Shown here piece after piece: positions 1 through 5,927 of a stretch of 5,935 bases of DNA. The stretch's first letter is position 1. Every line of letters starts with the position of its first letter. The translations under genes and the position numbers were made by a program. The DNA is from Sulfurospirillum sp. (GTDB lineage: Bacteria > Campylobacterota > Campylobacteria > Campylobacterales > QNZT01), in contig QNZT01000113.1 in the NCBI GenBank assembly GCA_003978455.1, forward strand, positions 1-5,935. The letters are read 5' to 3'. The notes beneath the pieces were generated by a model. It worked only from the letters and a program-made list of their open reading frames with translations, was not told the origin of the DNA and ran no database searches.

Positions 1-1536
1 CTCAGCGGCGGGACAGACACAGTACGTCTGCTCCTGACCGGTTCTGCCGAAAAGAGCGATCAGTACGAAGATGGCAACGGTGATGATTTTGTCGGACAGA
101 TCGCACGAAATATAGCACTCGGCAAAGCACCCGAAGCGGCACAGTACCAACCCCGGTATCAGGATATGAAAGCCTATACCAAAAAGACACTGATGGGCAA
201 ACTCTTCTGGGATATCGCCGAAAATCATGAAGTGCGACTCAGCTACACCGCCAACCGGAGCGACGATGTGCTCTACCCCTCCTCCAAAATGGATGCCGTC
301 TATGACGACTCCGATATCTACAATCTCGAATATACGGCAAAAGCACTGGGCAAATACGCGAAAAAACTCTCATTTCAGACATACTACTCCACCGTCACAC
401 ACCCGATGTCCACCAGATACAGAAATATGGCGAAGATGAAGGGTTTTGAGATGACACACAAACTCGAAACGCAAATGCGCGGTGCAAAACTCAAAAACAG
501 TTTTGACCTCAACAATCATGAAATCACAGCCGGTCTGGACTACAGTCTGCGAAACTGGGACGGCGGATACTATAAAAACGGCAAACCTCTGCCTGAAGCA
601 AAATTTCACAGTATCTACGACTCCGACACAAAAAACTATGCACTCTTCGCAAAAGACAAGATCACGCTTTCCGATATCTCCGTTGAACTTGGACTTCGCT
701 ACGACGACTCCTCGGTCACTTCCAAAAACCAAAAACAGCAGGACAACGACTACACCGAACTCAACGGCTACATCCTGACCACATACCGCAAGGATGCGGA
801 CCGCTACTATATCGGTCTGGGCAGATCTTCGCGTGTACCGGACGCCAAAGAGCTCTACTGGGTCGGCAGTATGGGAAATATGATCGGTACACCGAACCTC
901 GATGATACCGTAAACTATGAACTCGATATCGGTATGGAAAGACAGTTTGAGGACTTCACACTGAAAGCAAAAGCGTTTTACTCCAAACTCGACAACTTCA
1001 TCGTCTACAATGCAAGCAAAGTCAACAAGATGGGCATGGCGCAAAATGCGTATGAGAATGTCGATGCGAAAATCTACGGTGCAGAGATAAGCGGTTCATA
1101 CTTCGCGACCGAAAACCTCTACTTTGATTATGGTGCATCCTGGCAAAGAGGTAAGAAAGATGATCCGCTGACAGGTGAAACAGGAACAAATCTGCCGGAG
1201 ATTCCGCCTGTGAAAGCCAACCTCGCCGCCACGTACGACTATGATGATTCACTATCACTGAAAACGGAAGTGATCGCTTCTGCAAGATGGAAAGAGTATG
1301 ATGCCGAAAACGGTGAACAGGAACTGGGCGGATACGCTATCATGAACCTCAAAGCCACCAAAACTTTCAAAAAAAGTTTTGAGCTGACAGTAGGTGTCGA
1401 TAACGTTTTTGATAAAACCTACGCCGTTTCAAATACCTACAAAGACCTGGTTTTGCTGACAACCGGCGACAATAACGTGATGCTGATGAACGAACCGGGG
1501 CGATACTTCTACACAAACCTGCGGTACAAGTTTTAA
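1..1536 (+). CDS. TonB-dependent outer-membrane receptor, OprC/NosA copper-receptor type, 5' end outside the window
   Basis: The reading frame is open from base 1, so the first Met (166) is internal and 511 C-terminal residues are visible. The N-terminal signal peptide, TonB box and most or all of the plug lie upstream. Family members form a 22-strand outer-membrane barrel and import a substrate using TonB-ExbBD energy. Alternating aromatic/polar beta-strands run throughout, and the protein ends NEPGRYFYTNLRYKF with the terminal Phe expected of a barrel. From memory of Pseudomonas OprC, several blocks align: GLGRSSRVPDAKELY, a MGMAQNAYENVDAKIYGAE segment, LPEIPPVKA, VGVDNVFDKTYA and NEPGR. 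A THPMSTRY segment (H134, M136 of the visible part, bases 400-408) sits where OprC has its HxM copper ligands. Clustered Met residues (KMGMAQ, NNVMLMNE) fit copper handling. The partner Cys/Met of OprC would lie upstream, so the copper assignment is probable rather than shown. It stands alone and convergent with the minus-strand genes. Confidence 0.8.
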   Translation, partial: LSGGTDTVRLLLTGSAEKSDQYEDGNGDDFVGQIARNIALGKAPEAAQYQPRYQDMKAYTKKTLMGKLFWDIAENHEVRLSYTANRSDDVLYPSSKMDAVYDDSDIYNLEYTAKALGKYAKKLSFQTYYSTVTHPMSTRYRNMAKMKGFEMTHKLETQMRGAKLKNSFDLNNHEITAGLDYSLRNWDGGYYKNGKPLPEAKFHSIYDSDTKNYALFAKDKITLSDISVELGLRYDDSSVTSKNQKQQDNDYTELNGYILTTYRKDADRYYIGLGRSSRVPDAKELYWVGSMGNMIGTPNLDDTVNYELDIGMERQFEDFTLKAKAFYSKLDNFIVYNASKVNKMGMAQNAYENVDAKIYGAEISGSYFATENLYFDYGASWQRGKKDDPLTGETGTNLPEIPPVKANLAATYDYDDSLSLKTEVIASARWKEYDAENGEQELGGYAIMNLKATKTFKKSFELTVGVDNVFDKTYAVSNTYKDLVLLTTGDNNVMLMNEPGRYFYTNLRYKF

Positions 1537-1556
1537 CATAAGCTGCGGGAAATAAT

Positions 1557-1590
1557 TCCAGGAGAGGCGGATTCTCTCCTGGATACTTTT
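1557..1590. terminator. Bidirectional intrinsic terminator between convergent genes
   Basis: A perfect 10-bp inverted repeat pairs TCCAGGAGAG (1557-1566) with CTCTCCTGGA (1574-1583) around a 7-nt loop. It lies 20 nt after the receptor stop codon and is followed on the plus strand by TACTTTT. On the minus strand it begins just after the stop codon of the small helix-turn-helix gene and is followed by AATTATTT. It can therefore end transcription from both sides. The U-tract is short in both directions, so efficiency may be moderate. Confidence 0.85.
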
Positions 1591-1810
1591 ACTCGAAATC
1601 ACTGATATCCATCCCTTTCAGCTTGATACGCTTTAGTTTGTACATAGCGACAAGATCATCTTCATCGAGCTCAAGTTTGTCACACAGATATCCTAGTTTT
1701 AACAACGAAAACTCTGTAAAATTTTGTTTTTTCATATAGGTAATTGCGGGTGGTGTTTTACCTATAGCGTGTGCAAGTTCTTTTCCTGATACTTTTTTGA
1801 TGTCTCCCAT
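1589..1810 (-). CDS. Small putative helix-turn-helix (Cro/XRE-like) DNA-binding protein, 73 aa
   Basis: I do not recognise a named family. Residues about 8-28 (SGKELAHAIGKTPPAITYMKK) have the pattern of a lambda-repressor-type helix-turn-helix: a hydrophobic first helix with KELA, a Gly turn, then a polar second helix with PPAI. Residues 34-58 form more amphipathic helix (FSLLKLGYLCDKLELDEDDLV), as in small Cro-like domains, and the tail is basic then acidic. The ATG at 1810 has an excellent ribosome site, AAGGGGAG at 1818-1825, 7 nt upstream, so the start is secure. There is no signal peptide or membrane segment, so it should be cytoplasmic. It lies 106 bp downstream of the kinase gene on the same strand with its own promoter region. 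It could be an autoregulator or an accessory regulator of the two-component locus. One Cys (C43) is present, with no metal-site pattern. Confidence 0.75.
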   Translation of the reverse strand: MGDIKKVSGKELAHAIGKTPPAITYMKKQNFTEFSLLKLGYLCDKLELDEDDLVAMYKLKRIKLKGMDISDFE

Positions 1811-1845
1811 GCTGAAACTCCCCTTGAAATATTTTTTATAAGGAG

Positions 1846-1894
1846 AGTATATCGATTAAAAGTGTCAAAGTTGTGTCACATTTCAATCAATTAA
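1846..1894 (-). promoter_or_regulatory. Candidate activator-dependent promoter of the small HTH gene with 11-bp phased repeats
   Basis: On the minus strand a TATACT -10 box (1846-1851) lies 20 nt upstream of the ribosome site of the small gene. No good -35 hexamer is found 16-18 bp upstream. Instead the region holds direct repeats GTGTCAAAGTT (1862-1872) and GTGTCACATTT (1873-1883), an 11-bp period, with a degenerate third unit CAATCAATTAA (1884-1894) in the same phase. The repeats begin exactly 10 bp from the -10 box. Tandem TGTCA units at 11 bp resemble Pho boxes bound by PhoB-type regulators, although here their orientation is opposite to the gene. The same stretch is the only non-coding sequence between the kinase stop and the small gene. 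Confidence 0.45.
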
Positions 1895-1916
1895 ATTATT
1901 TTCTTGATTAATTTAA

Positions 1917-3650
1917 CTATATGATTATTATAAATTTTGTACCATGTGGAAGTCTCTCGATGAGTATCTCCCCCTTCATATGTTTTTCCACAATAATCTT
2001 TGTCATATAGAGACCAAGACCCATCGAATCCTTCTTAGTTGTAAAATAGGGTTCGTAGATCTTACGCATCACCTCTTCGGAAATCGGCACACCACTGTTC
2101 TCTACAGCGATGATCACTCTCCTTCCGTGCCGGTAGAGCCTGAGTGTGATTGTACCGCCCTCATCCGTCGCGTCTATGGCATTTTTGATCAGATTCAGCA
2201 TGACCTGTAAAAATTCGTTACGATATAGTTTAAACTCGATATCGTCCGCCAGTTTTTTCACAACGGTGATATTTTTCTTTTTAAGCGCATTGTTTAAAAA
2301 TATCACCGATCTGTCGATCAACTCTTTGAGATTGACTACCTTTATCGCCGTAGTAGGTTTGTAAAATGTACGAAAATCTTCGATCGTTTCGCTCATATAT
2401 TCGACACTCTCTTCGATCTCTTCGCAATCCTTGTCCAACTCCTCTTTGGTGATTTTCCCGCCATGCAACTGTGCACGCATAAGTGCCACTATAGAGGCGA
2501 TTTTATTGATAGGCTGACGCCACTGATGGGCGATCATACTAAACAGCTCTCCTATCAGTGCCTGCTTGGTCTGAAACATCATCTTTTCATGACTGTCGTG
2601 GATTTGCGCTTCATACTTTTTAATGCTCTGATATATGATATAAGAGAAATAGAGTGACAACAAGAAAGACAACAAAAGTGCCATACCGAGAATAAAAAGA
2701 TCCTTTTTCACTTTATGGACTTCCTGTCCTTTTTTATGCTGTAGTTTTGCAACATCGATGTCACTCTTTTCCAGCGAACGTAAACCTACCAGATACCAAC
2801 CGTAATCTTTGGCATACTCACCGTATACTATCTTATCCTTTTCGATTGTAAATCCCGTTTTGGCATACTCTTTCAACTCCGAAGAGACCTTCTCTTCCGG
2901 GCAATAGACAATATCACCGTCTCTGTCCAGAATAAAAAAGAATCCATTTTGCAAATGCACGCTGCTGTCGAGGTACTCCAATATATCACGTTTGATTTTA
3001 TCCTGTGCATCGTCGAGAAAGTAGCCCGCCCCGATATACATATTGCCGCAGGATATCTTTTTCAGGTATGCCATCTGTTCATACATCTCATCCCGGTTGC
3101 CGTACGGTTTATACCAGCTATACGAGATAAACCCCTCCCTTTCATAGCGAATCAACCGGTTAAAGTCATTGACAAATGCAATACCGTTACTGTCTTTGAG
3201 ATTGCGTATATTTTTATGCAGGAGCTTTTTATCGTAGTGCCAGTAGACATATCCGTTTGTGTTCATGATAAACAAGTGTCCCATCGTATCGTTCAGTTTG
3301 ATATTACGCAGAGCCGTCACTACGCTATTTTTCCCTTTGCGGCTACGACAGAGATTGTTTGCGACAGTAGCACTTACATTGACGAAACTTCGGATATCGT
3401 CCATAATCTCATCATTGCGCTGTTTGTCCAAAAACTTGATAGCACCCGACACAGAACTGACCCGCTCCCGCAGATCGACTTTCTGACTCTCTACATACAT
3501 CTTTTCGTATGTTTTCACTTCACGGGTGATATCGTGTTGCTGTATATACTTGACAAAAAGATAGGAGACGACTCCGTAGATAGAAAGTACTACCAAAGGG
3601 AAAAAAACGATCAACATGATGATACGATTTTGAGAAACTCTGTTTTTCAT
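1917..3650 (-). CDS. Membrane sensor histidine kinase with periplasmic double-Cache domain, 577 aa
   Basis: Residues about 10-35 and 317-340 are membrane helices enclosing a periplasmic sensor of about 280 residues. Its first half matches the dCache_2 pattern: GHLFIMNTNGYVYWHYDKKL near 124-143, then KISCGNMYIGAGYFLDDAQD near 198-216. A second Cache-like module follows (GFFFILDRDGDIVY, 236-249; YGWYLVGLRS, 283-292). Such domains bind small extracellular ligands; the ligand here is unknown. The cytoplasmic part has a HisKA box IAHQWRQPIN with phosphoacceptor H375, an N box NLIKNAIDAT (486-495), an F box YEPYFTTKK and a G2 box MGLGLYMTK (543-551). The G1 box reads VENSGVPI (516-523) instead of a DxGxG pattern, so the usual adenine-contacting Asp is Asn. 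The ATG lies 2 nt after the response-regulator stop, with only a weak ribosome site, which implies translational coupling. It should phosphorylate that regulator. Confidence 0.93.
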   Translation of the reverse strand: MKNRVSQNRIIMLIVFFPLVVLSIYGVVSYLFVKYIQQHDITREVKTYEKMYVESQKVDLRERVSSVSGAIKFLDKQRNDEIMDDIRSFVNVSATVANNLCRSRKGKNSVVTALRNIKLNDTMGHLFIMNTNGYVYWHYDKKLLHKNIRNLKDSNGIAFVNDFNRLIRYEREGFISYSWYKPYGNRDEMYEQMAYLKKISCGNMYIGAGYFLDDAQDKIKRDILEYLDSSVHLQNGFFFILDRDGDIVYCPEEKVSSELKEYAKTGFTIEKDKIVYGEYAKDYGWYLVGLRSLEKSDIDVAKLQHKKGQEVHKVKKDLFILGMALLLSFLLSLYFSYIIYQSIKKYEAQIHDSHEKMMFQTKQALIGELFSMIAHQWRQPINKIASIVALMRAQLHGGKITKEELDKDCEEIEESVEYMSETIEDFRTFYKPTTAIKVVNLKELIDRSVIFLNNALKKKNITVVKKLADDIEFKLYRNEFLQVMLNLIKNAIDATDEGGTITLRLYRHGRRVIIAVENSGVPISEEVMRKIYEPYFTTKKDSMGLGLYMTKIIVEKHMKGEILIERLPHGTKFIIII

Positions 3651-3652
3651 GG

Positions 3653-4315
3653 CTATTGCTCTATGTAGTACCCGAGATTTTGTTTATTTTTCAGAAATTT
3701 CGGGGGAAGTTTTTTCCTGAGAATTTTAATAAATGAACGTATGGCATAAGACGTCGGAGGCTGCTCTTTCCAGATGCGGTCAATATCACCATATGTGACA
3801 TTTCCTTTTTTTGCCAGCAACTCCAGAAACTCAAGCTCTTTCATCGTCAGTGTATACTCTTTCCCCTGGCTGGTCACTGTGCCTTTGACTTTATCGACGA
3901 CAACATCTTCACGAAGATTAAAAATATTGTTTTGCGTAAAACTCTCATCGAGCTTTCCCAACAGCTCATGAAGTTTTCTGGAAGTAAAAGGTTTGACGAT
4001 ATATTTGTCGAGTTTCAGTTCCACTGACTCAAGCAGATAATCTGTCTTCGTATATGCGGAAATGACGACAATCGGGATGGTACTGTTATGTTTGCGGATC
4101 TTCTTTATGAGGTTGATGCCGTTTAGTTTCGGAAGTTCAATATCTACGACCAAAAGATCGACTTTGTGTTCAAGAAACTTCCTGAAGCCCTCTTCTCCAT
4201 CATATGCAGTGTAGATATGTGCAAAATAATTCTGAAGCAGTTTTGAAATATTTTTCAAAACCACTTCATCATCTTCAATATAAAGGATTTTCTTATCTTT
4301 TAAATTGTTATACAA
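3653..4315 (-). CDS. OmpR/PhoB-type response regulator, 220 aa
   Basis: The receiver domain (about residues 8-122) shows the acidic pocket E14-D15-D16, phosphoacceptor D58 in LLVVDIELPKLNG, S86 in the VVIS switch strand and K108 in YIVKPF. The C-terminal winged-helix DNA-binding domain (about 131-220) has TLTMKELEFLELLAKKG, then a recognition-helix region PTSYAIRSFIKILRKKL (187-203) and a closing hairpin NLGYYIEQ. Size and layout are normal for the family. The only plausible start is TTG at 4315. An in-frame TAG lies 11 codons upstream, no ATG or GTG lies between, and the next internal Met is residue 158. AGGTGG (4320-4325) gives a good ribosome site. It forms an operon with the kinase 2 nt downstream, its likely phosphodonor. 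It probably activates or represses genes by binding direct repeats, possibly including those near 1862-1883. Confidence 0.94.
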   Translation of the reverse strand: MYNNLKDKKILYIEDDEVVLKNISKLLQNYFAHIYTAYDGEEGFRKFLEHKVDLLVVDIELPKLNGINLIKKIRKHNSTIPIVVISAYTKTDYLLESVELKLDKYIVKPFTSRKLHELLGKLDESFTQNNIFNLREDVVVDKVKGTVTSQGKEYTLTMKELEFLELLAKKGNVTYGDIDRIWKEQPPTSYAIRSFIKILRKKLPPKFLKNKQNLGYYIEQ

Positions 4316-4319
4316 CAGA

Positions 4320-4325
4320 CCACCT
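4320..4325 (-). promoter_or_regulatory. Ribosome binding site supporting the TTG start of the response regulator
   Basis: AGGTGG on the minus strand lies 4 nt before TTG (7 nt counted from the AGG core). No other start codon is positioned to use it, so it decides the start at 4315. Confidence 0.7.
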
Positions 4326-4343
4326 AATTTATAAATATTTAAC

Positions 4344-4363
4344 TAATGAAACTAATTTCATTA
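4344..4363. repeat. Perfect 20-bp palindrome overlapping the response-regulator promoter
   Basis: TAATGAAA (4344-4351) and TTTCATTA (4356-4363) are exact inverted repeats separated by CTAA. The element covers part of the -10 box and the predicted transcription start of the two-component operon (about 4353). Most of it would therefore not be transcribed from that promoter, which fits a dimeric repressor operator better than an RNA hairpin. A weak terminator for the cytochrome transcript is the alternative, but the arms have one G/C pair each and no U-tract follows. Confidence 0.5.
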
Positions 4364-4368
4364 TATCA
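4360..4368 (-). promoter_or_regulatory. Extended -10 promoter of the response regulator-kinase operon
   Basis: The minus strand reads TGATATAAT, a consensus TATAAT (4360-4365) with the TG extension. The predicted start near 4353 gives a leader of about 38 nt to the TTG codon. The -35 position (AAACTG) is poor, which is usual for Campylobacterota sigma-70 promoters. It means the two-component operon need not depend on read-through from the cytochrome gene. Confidence 0.65.
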
Positions 4369-4388
4369 TATTTACATTAAGGCAGTTT

Positions 4389-5720
4389 TTATCTATCTCC
4401 GCTAGGACCGTTGTGACAGTCGTAACAACTTACCATCTCACCCCGACTATATGATTTTCTGACACCCCTGCGTGTTTTCAGGTTGGTTCTCTCTGCAAAT
4501 GTTTTGGATAAAAAACTACCTCTGTAGTCTGTACCGTGGCATGCCTGACACTTTGTTCTGTCCCGTTTTGCCGCATTGTCATGTTTGCTAATCCAGGCTG
4601 CTCCGACTGTATGCATACCGTGCGGTCCTCCGGTTGTAGTATTCGGTACACTCAAGTGACATGAAGTACACTCTGCAATGGTTCCTGCGTGTCCCTGTAC
4701 CCCTTTACTTTGGATGTTATCCTCCTCACGAATACTTGGATAGATCGCATGGGTCGATCCGTGGCAGGCGCTACACTGCATACCTTTGTGCCCTGTACTG
4801 AATCTGTAGAGACTTTTACCGCTGACCGGTTTGTTCAGGTTTGTCGCAAATCTGTTATCGAGTGCCGCCCTGAGTGTTCCCGTAGCAAAATCGGTCACCG
4901 CTTCTGTATATCTTTTTCCATCCTGATGACAACTTTGACAATTTGGTTCATCCAGCCATCCTTCACGTCCTTTTTTACCGACTGCACTCATACCGCCATG
5001 GCAACTCTGACACTGCATCTTCATCGTGCCGTCACTGTTTTTTGCTTTTCCCATCGCACCTCTAAGACACTGTGTTGTCGCACCGGGATGGCACATATAA
5101 CACGCATCTCGATTGGCGGCACTGTTCAATGACTGTCCGGTTTTCGGATCAACCGCTGTGGCATGTCTTTTGTGTATCGCTTCTGTCAGCGGTGATATAT
5201 TTCCGACACCGGTTCCCGGCAGGGCATTGCTTTTATGACAACTTGCACACAGAACCGGGGTACCGCTTTGTACCGTCTGATAGAGCGAAGTTTTGTAGTT
5301 ATACCCTTTTGCCTGAAGTGCCGGCAAATAGGAAGAGATATCATTTTTATCATCATGAAGTCTCAGGATATTGAGTTTATAGTCTTTTTCCGGATCACTG
5401 TTATTTGCCCAGCCTGCATTCGGCTCTGTATCAGATACACTGTTGGAAGCATGACATTTACGACAATCCATCTCGTCACTGACCGGCAAAACTGTCGTGG
5501 TCGTCGCCAGTACGTTTCCGCTTGGATCTTTGGCGGTAACTTTCACCATCGGATAGTGATTGATCGTACCGTCATCATTTTTGGGTGTTGTCGGTATACC
5601 CTCAGCTGTCCACCAGTCATGTGCCGCTACATATTTCAGGGGGTGCGACGTTGTACTCTGTACTTTTGACCCGGCAAGACCTCTATCCGCCTCCAGTGCA
5701 ACGCCAAACAACTTCTGCAC
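4389..5720 (-). CDS. Multiheme c-type cytochrome (nine CxxCH), N-terminally truncated
   Basis: Counting from the GTG at 5720, haem-binding motifs CxxCH start at residues 86, 158, 207, 237, 261, 316, 351, 391 and 432. That gives nine covalent haems, with many further His residues as distal ligands. Such proteins carry electrons in the periplasm or at the outer membrane. Segments NHYPMVKVTAKD, ATTTTVLPVSDEMDC, GW-NNSDPEKDYKLNILRLHDD and a terminal YDCHNGP recall, from memory, a family of large multiheme cytochromes in Geobacter and other metal- or sulfur-cycling bacteria. No signal peptide is present, yet haem attachment requires export. The same frame stays open upstream to a TGA at 5784-5786, without another ATG, GTG or TTG start. 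This extra stretch (INSISSTKTNFWDYV) still looks like the family, so GTG at 5720 is probably not a true start and the original N-terminus is missing. The C-terminus appears complete. The predicted product would be non-functional unless fused to an export signal. Confidence 0.88.
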   Translation of the reverse strand: MQKLFGVALEADRGLAGSKVQSTTSHPLKYVAAHDWWTAEGIPTTPKNDDGTINHYPMVKVTAKDPSGNVLATTTTVLPVSDEMDCRKCHASNSVSDTEPNAGWANNSDPEKDYKLNILRLHDDKNDISSYLPALQAKGYNYKTSLYQTVQSGTPVLCASCHKSNALPGTGVGNISPLTEAIHKRHATAVDPKTGQSLNSAANRDACYMCHPGATTQCLRGAMGKAKNSDGTMKMQCQSCHGGMSAVGKKGREGWLDEPNCQSCHQDGKRYTEAVTDFATGTLRAALDNRFATNLNKPVSGKSLYRFSTGHKGMQCSACHGSTHAIYPSIREEDNIQSKGVQGHAGTIAECTSCHLSVPNTTTGGPHGMHTVGAAWISKHDNAAKRDRTKCQACHGTDYRGSFLSKTFAERTNLKTRRGVRKSYSRGEMVSCYDCHNGPSGDR

Positions 5721-5899
5721 ATAATCCCAGAAGTTCGTTTTCGTACTGCTGATACTGTTGATATAGCTTTTGTAATGGTAGCGTCATCACGCGTAGCTGT
5801 AAATTTTGGCACAGCGACCGCAGCGAGTATCGCAATAATAACTATGACAAATATTAATTCCAACATAGTAAATGCTTCACGACGATTATAGTATCTCAT
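5636..5899 (-). pseudogene. Prepilin/pseudopilin N-terminal fragment running out of frame into the cytochrome
   Basis: The ATG at 5899, with AAGG 6 nt upstream, begins MRYYNRREA followed by FTMLELIFVIVIIAILAAVAVPKF. This is a classic class III-type signal: a short basic leader, prepilin-peptidase cleavage before Phe (Ala at -1), Glu at +5 and a long hydrophobic helix used to assemble type IV pili or pseudopili. ATRDDATITKA continues like other Campylobacterota pilins. After about residue 45-54 the frame enters DNA that encodes the cytochrome in another frame and yields an unconvincing tail (TSGIMCRSCLALHW and onward) to a stop at 5636. No globular pilin domain is present. A TTG at 5905 is a poorer start. 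I read it as the 5' remnant of a pilin gene. A functional short pilin is unlikely. Confidence 0.75.
5738..5786 (-). other. Pilin-cytochrome frame junction
   Basis: The cytochrome frame opens just after the TGA at 5784-5786, while the pilin frame is recognisable to roughly 5765-5740, so the two overlap here. The cytochrome frame is -1 relative to the pilin frame. An AAAA tract at 5738-5741 (CGA AAA CGA in the pilin frame) is the point where a -1 slip, or one added A, would produce AVRK-TNFWDYV and a continuous product of about 503 residues. Family-like cytochrome sequence upstream of the A tract argues that the real joint is nearer 5763-5786. Confidence 0.55.
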
Positions 5900-5918
5900 T
5901 TTCAACCTTTTTTTATAT

Positions 5919-5927
5919 ATTATAACA
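5919..5927 (-). promoter_or_regulatory. Extended -10 promoter of the prepilin gene
   Basis: The minus strand reads TGTTATAAT: consensus TATAAT (5919-5924) plus the TG extension. A start near 5912 leaves a very short leader before the AAGG ribosome site and the ATG at 5899. The -35 region lies beyond the window edge. It has the same architecture as the promoter at 4360-4368. If active, it would transcribe the pilin fragment and the cytochrome together. Confidence 0.6.

Noticed and set aside
370..1044. Long minus-strand open frame (224 codons) opposite the receptor gene
   Set aside because: It is antisense to a well-supported barrel coding frame, has no ribosome site I can see, and its Val/Phe/Cys-rich composition is what reverse-complemented barrel codons give.
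1863..1868. TTGACA on the minus strand as a -35 box for the small HTH gene
   Set aside because: It is a perfect consensus hexamer but only 11 bp from TATACT and 22 bp from the later TATAAA, neither a workable spacing; it is better explained as part of the 11-bp repeats.
1891..1916. 8-bp inverted repeat TTAAATTA / TAATTTAA directly after the kinase stop as a terminator
   Set aside because: The stem is entirely A/T with a 10-nt loop and no following U-tract, so it would be unstable; chance in an AT-rich stretch is likely.
2949..3668. Plus-strand open frame of 239 codons opposite the histidine kinase
   Set aside because: It mirrors the kinase's sensor region, has no recognisable domain, and ends over the kinase start; the kinase frame explains the DNA fully.
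4689..5669. Several plus-strand open frames of 100-147 codons opposite the cytochrome
   Set aside because: They overlap each other in different frames and are antisense to nine CxxCH motifs; none shows a credible protein pattern.
5636..5905. Prepilin starting at TTG 5905
   Set aside because: The AAGG ribosome site would touch that codon; the ATG at 5899 has proper spacing and gives a normal 9-residue leader.
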